From Fasciola hepatica (lineage: Eukaryota > Platyhelminthes > Trematoda > Plagiorchiida > Fasciolidae): a stretch of DNA of 64,000 bases. Under the pieces are notes generated by a model that was not told where the DNA came from, searched no databases, and was given only the letters and a program-made list of their open reading frames with translations. Shown here one piece after another: positions 42,182 through 53,376 of this stretch (within the stretch, counting starts at the first letter, position 1; every line of letters starts with the position of its first letter). A program made the translations under genes and the position numbers. Location: positions 8,122,001 through 8,186,000 of the forward strand of contig CANUEZ040000191.1 of NCBI GenBank assembly GCA_948099385.1, written 5' to 3'.

Positions 42182-43881
42182 GGCTATCCGATATGGGTCT
42201 CAACGATTTGTTCAAGATATACACTACATGATATAGTACAATCCCCAAATTGGCTCCAGCTTTCGCTTTCGCTTTGAACGGTACCAACCAAATTCTCGCA
42301 CACCGATCCAATCCTATGTTCCATCACTTCTCTATTTATGGGCCTATGTAGAACCAAGGCATTCCGTTATGAACTATCCCCACACAGATTGCTCATACAA
42401 TGCAATAGAGCAGTAGCAGAGTAGATTTGTATAATATGATTCTCCATGCAGCTTGAACACTGAACTGACCATTGAAAATGATGGAAGCACTGTACAGCTG
42501 TTTGATCCGCTAAGGGAATCATGAGCATTGCACATGGACAGAGCCCACACGGGGACACGAACAAGGGTTGGGGATGAACGAATGTCAGTCGAACACCCAA
42601 ACCACAAGGCTATCGCATATGGGTCTCAAAGCTTTGTTCAACATATACAATACATGATATAGCACAATCCCCAAATTCGCTTCGGCTTTCGCTTTCGCTT
42701 TGAACGGTAACAACCAAATTCTCGCACACCGATCCAATCCTATGTTCCATCACTTCTCTATTATGGGCCTAAGTAAAACCAAGGCATTCGCTTATGAACA
42801 ATCCACACACAGATTGCTCATACAATGCAATAGAGCAGTAGCAGAGTAGATTTGTATAATATGATTCTCCATGCAGCTTGAACACTGAACTGACCATTGA
42901 AAATGATGGAAGCACTGTACAGCTGTTTGATCCGCTAAGGTAATCATGAGCATTGCACATGGACAGAGCCCACACGGGGACACGAACAAGGGTTGGGGTG
43001 AACGAATGTCAGTCGAACACCCAAACCACAAGACTATCCGATATGGGTCTCAACGCTTTGTTCAACATATACAACACATGATATAGCACAATCCCCAAAT
43101 TGGCTTCGGCTTTCGCTTTCGCTTTGAACGGTAACAATCAAATTCTCGCACACCGATACAATCCTATGTTCCATCACTTCTCTATTTATGGGCCTAAGTA
43201 AAACCAAGGCATTCCCTTATGAACAATCCACACACAGATTGCTCATACAATGCAATAGAGCAGTAGCAGAGTAGATTTGTATAATATGATTCTCCATGCA
43301 GCTTGAACACTGAACTGACCATTGAAAATTATGGAAGCACTGTACAGCTGTTTGATCCGCTAAGGGAATCATGAGCATTGCACATGGACAGAGCCCACAC
43401 GGGGACAGGAACAAGGGTTGGGGTGAACGAATGTCAGTCGAACACCCAAACCACAAGGCTCTCCGATATGGGTCTCAACGCTTTGTTCAACATATACAAT
43501 ACATGATACAGCACAATCCCCAAATTGTCTTCGGCTTTCGCTTTCGCTTTGAACGGTAACAACGAAATTCTCGCACACCGATCCAATCCTATGTTCCATC
43601 ACTTCTCTATTTATGGTCCTAAATAAAAAAACCAGGAATTCCCTGATGAACGATCCACACAGATTGCTCATACAATGCAACAGAGCAGTAGCAGAGTAGA
43701 TTTGTATAATATGATTCTCCATGCAGCTTGAACACTGAACTGACCATTGAAAATTATGGAAGCACTGTACAGCTGTTTGATCCGCTAAGGGAATCATGAG
43801 CATTGCACATGGACAGAGCCCACACGGGGACACGAACAAGGGTTGGGGTGAACGAATGTCAGTCGAACACCCAAACCACAA
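42182..43881. repeat. 4-monomer higher-order repeat (1699 bp), copy 1
   Basis: Landmarks 42607, 43031, 43456 and 43881 are matched at +1699 by 44306, 44730, 45155 and 45580. Marks in order are: CAAGATATACACTACATG with GGCTCCAGC; TGTAGAACCAA and GTTATGAACTATCCCC; CAAAGCTTTG with AAATTCGCTTC; CTAAGGTAATCATG; CACACCGATACAATCC; GGGGACAGGAACAAGG; and a final monomer with GGTCCTAAATAAAAAAACC and a GGAATTCC palindrome at 43635-43642. Its first monomer resembles part of the adjacent 5-mer, so this unit probably arose next to it. Confidence 0.85.
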
Positions 43882-45580
43882 GGCTATCCGATATGGGTCT
43901 CAACGATTTGTTCAAGATATACACTACATGATATAGTACAATCCCCAAATTGGCTCCAGCTTTCGCTTTCGCTTTGAACGGTACCAACCAAATTCTCGCA
44001 CACCGATCCAATCCTATGTTCCATCACTTCTCTATTTATGGGCCTATGTAGAACCAAAGCATTCCGTTATGAACTATCCCCACACAGATTGCTCATACAA
44101 TGCAATAGAGCAGTAGCAGAGTAGATTTGTATAATATGATTCTCCATGCAGCTTGAACACTGAACTGACCATTGAAAATTATGGAAGCACTGTACAGCTG
44201 TTTGATCCGCTAAGGAATCATGAGCATTGCACATGGACAGAGCCCACACGGAGACACGAACAAGGGTTGGGGATGAACGAATGTCAGTCGAACACCCAAA
44301 CCACAAGGCTATCGCATATGGGTCTCAAAGCTTTGTTCAACATATACAATACATGATATAGCACAATCCCCAAATTCGCTTCGGCTTTCGCTTTCGCTTT
44401 GAACGGTAACAACCAAATTCTCGCACACCGATCCAATCCTATGTTCCATCACTTCTCTATTATGGGCCTAAGTAAAACCAAGGCATTCGCTTATGAACAA
44501 TCCACACACAGATTGCTCATACAATGCAATAGAGCAGTAGCAGAGTAGATTTGTATTATATGATTCTCCATGCAGCTTGAACACTGAACTGACCATTGAA
44601 AATGATGGAAGCACTGTACAGCTGTTTGATCCGCTAAGGTAATCATGAGCATTGCACATGGACAGAGCCCACACGGGGACACGAACAAGGGTTGGGGTGA
44701 ACGAATGTCAGTCGAACACCCAAACCAAAAGGCTATCCCATATGGGTCTCAACGCGTTGTTCAACATATACAATACATGATATAGCACAATCCCCAAATT
44801 GGCTTCGGCTTTCGCTTTCGCTTTGAACGGTAACAATCAAATTCTCGCACACCGATACAATCCTATGTTCCATCACTTCTCTATTTATGGGCCTAAGTAA
44901 AACCAAGGCATTCCCTTATGAACAATCCACACACAGATTGCTCATACAATGCAATAGAGCAGTAGCAGAGTAGATTTGTATAATATGATTCTCCATGCAG
45001 CTTGAACACTGAACTGACCATTGAAAATGATGGAAGCACTGTACAGCTGTTTGATCCGCTAAGGGAATCATGAGCATTGCACATGGACAGAGCCCACACG
45101 GGGACAGGAACAAGGGTTGGGGTGAACGAATGTCAGTCGAACACCCAAACCACAAGGCTATCCGATATGGGTCTCAACGCTTTGTTCAACATATACAATA
45201 CATGATATAGCACAATCCCCAAATTGTCTTCGGCTTTCGCTTTCGCTTTGAACGGTAACAACGAAATTCTCGCACACCGATCCAATCCTATGTTCCATCA
45301 CTTCTCTATTTATGGTCCTAAATAAAAAAACCAGGAATTCCCTGATGAACGATCCACACAGATTGCTCATACAATGCAACAGAGCAGTAGCAGAGTAGAT
45401 TTGTATAATATGATTCTCCATGCAGCTTGAACACTGAACTGACCATTGGAAATTATGGAAGCACTGTACAGCTGTTTGATCCGCTAAGGGAATCATGAGC
45501 ATTGCACATGGACAGAGCCCACACGGGGACACGAACAAGGGTTGGGGTGAACGGATGTCAGTCGAACACCCAAACCACAA
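43882..45580. repeat. 4-monomer higher-order repeat (1699 bp), copy 2
   Basis: This copy repeats the whole set of marks of copy 1 in the same order, including GGAATTCC at 45334-45341. Differences seen include one G fewer in CTAAGGAATC near 44213, TTGTATTATATG near 44552, GTTGTTCAAC after AACGC near 44755, and CATTGGAAATTATGG near 45444. Sequence after 45580 no longer matches the start of copy 2, giving a sharp boundary. Confidence 0.85.
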
Positions 45581-47470
45581 GGCTATCCCATATGGGTCTC
45601 AACGATTTGTGCAACATATATGCTACATGATATAGCACAATCCCCAAATTGGCTTCGGCTTTCGCTTTCGCTTTGAACGGTAACAATCAAATTCTCGCAC
45701 ACCGATCCAATCCTATGTTCCATCACTTCTCTATTTATGGGCCTAAGTAAAACCAAGGCATTCCCATATGAACAATCCACACAGATTGCTCATACAATGC
45801 AATAGAGCAGTAGCAGAGTAGATTTGTATAATATGATTCTCCATGCAGCTTGAACACCGAACTGACCATTGAAAATGATGGAAGCACTGTACAGCTGTTT
45901 GATCCGCTAAGGGAATCATGAGCATTGCACATGGACAGAGCCCACTCGGAGACACGAACAAGGGTTGGGGTGAACGAATGTCAGTCGAACACCCAAACCA
46001 CAAGGCTATCCGATATGGGTCTCAACGCTTTGTTCAACATATACAATACATGATATAGCACAATCCCCAAATTGGCTTCGGCTTTCGCTTTCGCTTTGAA
46101 CGGTAACAACCAAATTCTCGCACACCGATCCAATCCTATGTTCCATCACTTCTCTATTTATGGGCCTAAGTAAAACCAAGGCATTCCCTTATGAACAATC
46201 CCAACACAGATTGCTCATACAATGCAATAGAGCAGTAGCAGAGTAGATTTGTATAATATGATTCTCCATGCAGCTTGAACACTGAACTGACCATTGAAAA
46301 TGATGGAAGCACTGTACAGCTGTTTGATCCGCTAAGGGAATCATGAGCATTGCACATGGACAGAGCCCACACGGGGACAGGAACAAGGGTTGGGGTGAAC
46401 GAATGTCAGTCGAACACCCAAACCACAAGGCTCTCCGATATGGGTCTCAACGCTTTGTTCAACATATACAATACATGATATAGCACAATCCCCAAATTGT
46501 CTTCGGCTTTCGCTTTCGCTTTGAACGGTAACAACGAAATTCTCGCACACCGATCCAATCCTATGTTCCATCACTTCTCTATTTATGGTCCTAAATAAAA
46601 AAACCAGGAATTCCCTGATGAACGATCCACACAGATTGCTCATACAATGCAACAGAGCAGTAGCAGAGTAGATTTGTATAATATGATTCTCCATGCAGCT
46701 TGAACACTGAACTGACCATTGGAAATTATGGAAGCACTGTACAGCTGTTTGATCCGCTAAGGGAATCATGAGCATTGCACATGGACAGAGCCCACACGGG
46801 GACACGAACAAGGGTTGGGGTGAACGGATGTCAGTCGAACACCCAAACCACAAGGCTATCCCATATGGGTCTCAACGCTTTGTTCCACATATATGCTACA
46901 TGATATAGCACAATCCCCAAATTGGCTTCGGCTTTCGCTTTCGCTTTGAACGGTAACAATCAAATTCTCGCACACCGATCCAATCCTATGTTCCATCACT
47001 TCTCTATTTATGGGCCTAAGTAAAACCAAGGCATTCCCATATGAACAATCCACACAGATTGCTCATACAATGCAATAGAGCAGTAGCAGAGTAGATTTGT
47101 ATAATATGATTCTCCATGCAGCTTGAACACCGAACTGACCATTGAAAATGATGGAAGCACTGTACAGCTGTTTGATCCGCTAAGGGAATCATGAGCATTG
47201 CACATGGACAGAGCCCACTCGGAGACACGAACAAGGGTTGGGGTGAACGAATGTCAGTCGAACACCCAAACCACAAGGCTATCCGATATGGGTCTCAACG
47301 CTTTGTTCAACATATACAATACATGATATAGCACAATCCCCAAATTGGCTTCGGCTTTCGCTTTCGCTTTGAACGGTAACAACCAAATTCTCGCACACCG
47401 ATCCAATCCTATGTTCCATCACTTCTCTATTTATGGGCCTAAGTAAAACCAAGGCATTCCCTTATGAACA
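44930..47470. repeat. Overlapping 3-monomer higher-order repeat (1273 bp), two copies
   Basis: Landmarks 45155, 45580 and 46003 are matched at +1273 by 46428, 46853 and 47276. The unit takes over the last two monomers of the preceding 4-mer (the GGGGACAGGAACAAGG and GGAATTCC types) and adds a monomer with CATATATGCTACATG, CCCATATGAACAATCC and AACACCGAACTGACC. GGAATTCC recurs at 46607-46614. The copy boundary is near 46200. Copy 2 continues to about 47470, where AATCCACACAG replaces the first copy's AATCCCAACACAG. This overlap shows that a new period was started inside an existing HOR. Confidence 0.85.
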
Positions 47471-47804
47471 ATCCACACAGATTACTCATACAATGCAATA
47501 GAGCAGTAGCAGAGTAGATTTGTATAATATGATTCTCCATGCAGCTTGAACACTGAACTGACCATTGAAAATGATGGAAGCACTGTACAGCTGTTTGATT
47601 CGCTAAGGGAATCATGAGCATTGCACATGGACAGAGTCCACACGGGGACACGAACAAGGGTTGGGGTGAACGAATGTCAGTCGAACACCCAAACCACAAG
47701 GCTATCGCATATGGGTCTCAACGCTATGTTCAACATATTCACTACATGATATAGCACAATCCCCAATTTGGCTTCGACTTTCGCTTTCGCTTTGAACGTT
47801 AACA

Positions 47805-49499
47805 ACCAATTCTCGCACACCGATCCAATCCTATGTTCCATCACTCCTCTATTTATGAGCCTAAGTGAAACCAAACCATTCCATTATGAACAATCCACAC
47901 AGATTGCTCATACAATGCAATAGAGCAGTAGCAGATTAGATTTGTATAATATGATTCTCCATGCAGCTTGAACACTGAACTGACCATTGAAAATTATGGA
48001 AGCACTGTACAGCTGTTTGATCCGCTAAGGGAATCGTGAGCATTGCACATGGACGAGGCCACACGGGGACACGAACAAGGGTTGGGGTGAACGAATGTCA
48101 GTCGAACACCCAAACCACAAGGCTATCCGATATGGGTCTCAACGCTTTGTTCAACATATACAATACATGATATAGCACAATCCCCAAATTGGCTTCGGCT
48201 TTAGCTTTCGCTTTGAACGGTAACAACCAAATTCTCGCACACCGATCCAATCTTATGTTCCATCACTTCTCTATTTATGGGCCTAAATAAAACCAAGGCA
48301 TTCCCTTATGAACAATCCCCACACAGATTGCTCATACAATGCAATAGAGCAGTAGCAGAGTAGATTTGTATATTATGATTCTCCATGCAGCTTGAACACT
48401 GAACTGACCATTGACAATTATAGAAGCAATGTACAGCTGTTTGATCCGCTAAGTGAATCGTGAGCATTGCACATGGACAGAGCCCACTCGGAGACACGAA
48501 CAAGGGTTGGGGTGAACGAATGTCAGTCGAACACCCAAACCACAAGGCTATCCCTTATGGGTCTCAACGCTTTGTTCAACATATACAATACATGATATAG
48601 CACACACCTTGAATTGGCTTCGGCTTTCGATTTCTCCCCGAATGGTAACCATTAATTTCTCGCACACCGATCCAATCCTATGTTCCATCACTTCTCTATT
48701 TATGGGCCTAAGTAAAACCAAGGGATTCCCTTATGAACAATCCACACAGATTGCTCATTCAATGCAATAGAGCAGTAGCAGAGTAGATTTGTATAATATG
48801 ATTCTCCATGCAGCTTGAACATTGAACTGACCATTGAAAATTATGGAAGCACTGTACAGCTGTTTTATCCGCTAAGGGAATCTTGAGCATTGCACATGGA
48901 CAGAGCCCATACGGGGACACGAACAAGGGTTGGGGATGAACGAACGTCAGTCGAACACCCAAACCACAAGGCTATCCCATATGGGTCTGAACGCTGTGTT
49001 CAACATACACAATACATGATAAGGCACAATCCACAAATTGGCTTCGGCTTTCGCTTTCGCTTTGAACGGTAACAACGAAATTCTCGCACACCGATCCAAT
49101 CTTATGTTCCATCACTTCTCTATTTATGGGCCTAAGTAAAACCAAGGCATTCCCTTATGAACAATCCACACACAGATTGCTCATACAATGCAATAGAGCA
49201 GTAGCAGAGTAGATTTGTATAATATGATTCTCCATGCAGCTTGAACACTGAACTGACCATTGAATATTATGGAAGCACTGTACAGCTGTTTGATCCGCCA
49301 TGGGAACCATGAGCATTGCACATGGACAGAGCCCACTCGGAGACACGAACAAGGGTTGGGGTGAACGAATGTCAGTCGAACACCCAAACCACAAGGCTAT
49401 CGCATATGGGTCTCAACGCTTTGTTCAACATATACACTACATGACATAGCACAATCCACAAATTGGCTTCGGCTTACGCTTTGGCTTTGAACGGTAACA
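47805..49499. repeat. 4-monomer tandem duplication (1695 bp), copy 1
   Basis: It begins with an AACAACCAATTCTCGC form, ATCACTCCTC and TATGAGCCTAAGTG, then includes GGACGAGGCCACACGG (a 2-bp shorter allele), CTAAATAAAACC, CATTGACAATTATAGAAGC and CTAAGTGAATCGTG. A strongly diverged stretch at about 48600-48655 contains the dyad AATGGTAACCATT (48641-48653). The unit ends with CGCCATGGGAACCATG and CTTACGCTTTGGC. Landmarks 48120, 48545, 48969 and 49394 lie inside it. Upstream sequence to about 47800 is ordinary satellite. Confidence 0.9.
48641..48653. repeat. Dyad AATGGT-A-ACCATT in diverged monomer segment, copy 1
   Basis: A perfect 6+1+6 inverted repeat lies in the stretch that in ordinary monomers reads GAACGGTAACAACCAAATTC. 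Several substitutions together create the symmetry. It recurs once, 1695 bp away, through the local duplication. Confidence 0.8.
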
Positions 49500-51194
49500 A
49501 CCAATTCTCGCACACCGATCCAATCCTATGTTCCATCACTCCTCTATTTATGAGCCTAAGTGAAACCAAACCATTCCATTATGAACAATCCACACAGATT
49601 GCTCATACAATGCAATAGAGCAGTAGCAGATTAGATTTGTATAATATGATTCTCCATGCAGCTTGAACACTGAACTGACCATTGAAAATTATGGAAGCAC
49701 TGTACAGCTGTTTGATCCGCTAAGGGAATCGTGAGCATTGCACATGGACGAGGCCACACGGGGACACGAACAAGGGTTGGGGTGAACGAATGTCAGTCGA
49801 ACACCCAAACCACAAGGCTATCCGATATGGGCCTCAACGCTTTGTTCAACATATACAATACATGATATAGCACAATCCCCAAATTGGCTTCGGCTTTAGC
49901 TTTCGCTTTGAACGGTAACAACCAAATTCTCGCACACCGATCCAATCTTATGTTCCATCACTTCTCTATTTATGGGCCTAAATAAAACCAAGGCATTCCC
50001 TTATGAACAATCCCCACACAGATTGCTCATACAATGCAATAGAGCAGTAGCAGAGTAGATTTGTATATTATGATTCTCCATGCAGCTTGAACACTGAACT
50101 GACCATTGACAATTATAGAAGCAATGTACAGCTGTTTGATCCGCTAAGTGAATCGTGAGCATTGCACATGGACAGAGCCCACTCGGAGACACGAACAAGG
50201 GTTGGGGTGAACGAATGTCAGTCGAACACCCAAACCACAAGGCTATCCCTTATGGGTCTCAACGCTTTGTTCAACATATACAATACATGATATAGCACAC
50301 ACCTTGAATTGGCTTCGGCTTTCGATTTCTCAGCGAATGGTAACCATTAATTTCTCGCACACCGATCCAATCCTATGTTCCATCACTTCTCTATTTATGG
50401 GCCTAAGTAAAACCAAGGGATTCCCTTATGAACAATCCACACAGATTGCTCATTCAATGCAATAGAGCAGTAGCAGAGTAGATTTGTATAATATGATTCT
50501 CCATGCAGCTTGAACATTGAACTGACCATTGAAAATTATGGAAGCACTGTACAGCTGTTTTATCCGCTAAGGGAATCTTGAGCATTGCACATGGACAGAG
50601 CCCATACGGGGACACGAACAAGGGTTGGGGATGAACGAACGTCAGTCGAACACCCAAACCACAAGGCTATCCCGTATGGGTCTGAACGCTGTGTTCAACA
50701 TACACAATACATGATAAGGCACAATCCACAAATTGGCTTCGGCTTTCGCTTTCGCTTTGAACGGTAACAACGAAATTCTCGCACACCGATCCAATCTTAT
50801 GTTCCATCACTTCTCTATTTATGGGCCTAAGTAAAACCAAGGCATTCCCTTATGAACAATCCACACACAGATTGCTCATACAATGCAATAGAGCAGTAGC
50901 AGAGTAGATTTGTATAATATGATTCTCCATGCAGCTTGAACACTGAACTGACCATTGAAACTTATGGAAGCACTGTACAGCTGTTTGATCCGCCATGGGA
51001 ACCATGAGCATTGCACATGGACAGAGCCCACTCGGAGACACGAACAAGGGTTGGGGTGAACGAATGTCAGTCGAACACCCAAACCACAAGGCTATCGCAT
51101 ATGGGTCTCAACGCTTTGTTCAACATATACACTACATGACATAGCACAATCCACAAATTGGCTTCGGCTTACGCTTTGGCTTTGAACGGTAACA
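49500..51194. repeat. 4-monomer tandem duplication (1695 bp), copy 2
   Basis: It follows copy 1 at exactly 1695 bp, with landmarks 49815, 50240, 50664 and 51089. By eye only a handful of differences were found: GGGCCTCAACG near 49831, CTCAGCGAATGG near 50329 where copy 1 has CTCCCCGAATGG, CCCGTATGGG near 50671, and AAACTTATGG near 50960 where copy 1 has AATATTATGG. The match stops near 51200, where ATCACTTCTC and TATGGGCC return. The near-identity makes this the youngest-looking duplication in the window, unless it is an assembly effect. Confidence 0.9.
50336..50348. repeat. Dyad AATGGT-A-ACCATT, copy 2
   Basis: Duplicate of the preceding dyad at +1695 bp. The adjacent upstream bases differ (CAGCG here, CCCCG in copy 1), so the dyad is kept while the neighbouring bases changed. 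Confidence 0.8.
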
Positions 51195-51511
51195 ACCAAT
51201 TCTCGCACACCGATCGAATCCTATGTTCCATCACTTCTCTATTTATGGGCCTAAGTAAAACCAAGGCATTCCCTTATGAACAATCCACACAGATTGCTCA
51301 TACAATGCAATAGAGCAGTATCAGAGTAGATTTGTATAATATGATTCTCCATGCAGCTTGAACACTGAACTGACCATTGAAAATTATGGAAGCACTGTAC
51401 AGCTGTTTCATCCGCTAAGGGAATCATGAGCATCGCACATGGACAGAGCACACTCGGAGACACGAACAAGGGTTGGGGTGAACGAATGTCAGTCGAAAAC
51501 CCAAACCACAA

Positions 51512-53376
51512 GGCTATCCGATATGGGTCTCAACGCTTTGCTCAAACTTATACACTACATGATATAGCACAATCCCCAAATTGGCTTCGGCTTTCGCTTT
51601 CGCTTTGAACGGTAACAATCAAATTCTCGCACACCGATCCAATCCTATGTTCCATCACTTCTCTATTTATGGGCCTAAGTAAAACCAAGCATTCCCTTAT
51701 GAACAATCCACACAGATTGCTCATACAATGTAATAGAGCAGTAGCAGTGTATATTGGAATAATACGATTCTCCATGCAGCTTGAACATTGAACTGACCAT
51801 TGAAAATTATGGAAGCACTGTACAGCTGTTTGATCCGCTAAGGGAATCATGAGCATTGCACATGGACAAAGCCCACTCGGAGACACGAACAAGGGTTTGG
51901 GTGAACGAATGTCAGTCGAACACCCAAACCACAAGGCTATCCGATATGGGTCTGAACGATTTGTTCAACATATACACTACATGATATAGCACAATCCACA
52001 ATTTGGCTTCGGCTTTCGCTTTCGCTTTGCACGGTAACAACCAAATTCTCGCACACCGATCCAATCCTATGTTCCATCACTTCTCTATTTATGGGCCTAA
52101 GTAAAACCAAGGCATTCCCTTATGAACAATCCACACAGATTGCTCATACAATGCAATAGAGCAGTAGCAGAGTAGATTTGAATAATATGATTCTACATGC
52201 AGCTTGACCATTGAACTGGCCATTGAAAAATACGGAAGCACTGTACAGCTGTTTGATTCGCTAAGGGAATCATGAGCATTGCACATGGACAGAGCACACT
52301 CGGAGACACGAACAAGGGTTGGGGTGAACGAATGTCAGTCGAAAACCCAAACAACAAGGCTATCCGAAATGGGTCTCAACGCTTTGTTCAACATATACAA
52401 TACATGATATAGCACAATCCCCAAATTGGCTTCGATTTTCGGTTTGCCTTTGAATGGTAACAACCAATTCTCGCACACCGATCCAATCCTATGTTCCATC
52501 ACTTCTCTATTTATGGGCCTAAGTAAAACCAAGCATTCCCTTATGAACAATCCACACAGATTGCTCATACAATGTAATAGAGCAGTAGCAGAGTAGATTT
52601 GTATAATATGATTCTCCATGCAGCTTGAACACTGAACTGACCATTGAAAATTATGGAAGCACTGTACAGCTGTTTGATCCGCTAAGGGAATCATGAGCAT
52701 TGCACATGGACAAAGCCCACTCGGAGACACGAACAAGGGTTGGGGTGAACGAATGTCAGTCGAACACCCAAACCACAAGGCTATCCGATATGGGTCTGAA
52801 CGATTTGTTCAACATATACAATACATGATATAGCACAATCCCCAGATTGGCTTCGGCTTTCGCTTTCGCTTTGAACGGTAACAATCAAATTCTCGCACAC
52901 CGATCCAATCTTATGTTCCATCACTTCTCTATTTATGGGCCTAAGTAAAACCAAGGCATTCCCTTATGAACAATCCACACAGATTGCTCATACAATGCAA
53001 TAGAGCAGTAGCAGAGTAGATTTGTATAATATGATTCTCCATGCAGCTTGAACACTGAACTGACCATTGAAAATTATGGAAGCACTGTACAGCTGTTTGA
53101 TCCGCTAAGGGAACCATGAGCATTGCACATGGACAGAGCCCACTCGGAGACACGAACAAGGGTTGGGGTGAACGAATGTCAGTCGAACACCCAAACCACA
53201 AGGCTATCCGATATGGGTCTCAACGCTTTGTTCAACATATACAATACATGATATAGCACAATCCCCAAATTGGCTTCGGTTTTCGGTTTGCCTTTGAATG
53301 GAAACAACCAATTCTCGCACACCGATCCAATCCTATGTTCCATCACTTCTCTATTTATGGGCCTAAGTAGAACCAA
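51512..53376. repeat. 2-monomer periodicity (844 bp)
   Basis: Landmarks 51934 to 52778 and 52357 to 53201 are each 844 bp apart. A one-base deletion giving ACCAAGCATTCCC occurs at 51686 and 52530, together with CAATGTAATAGAG near 51727 and 52572. GGTTTGCCTTTGAATGG occurs at 52441 and 53285. One monomer has TTCTACATGCAGCTTGACC near 52190. The dimer is short and imperfect. No gene is present. Confidence 0.7.

Noticed and set aside
43620..43660. Possible insertion near the AAATAAAAAAACC stretch
   Set aside because: The monomer length stays at 425; the extra bases are balanced by a shorter adjacent allele. There is no target-site duplication or element sequence.
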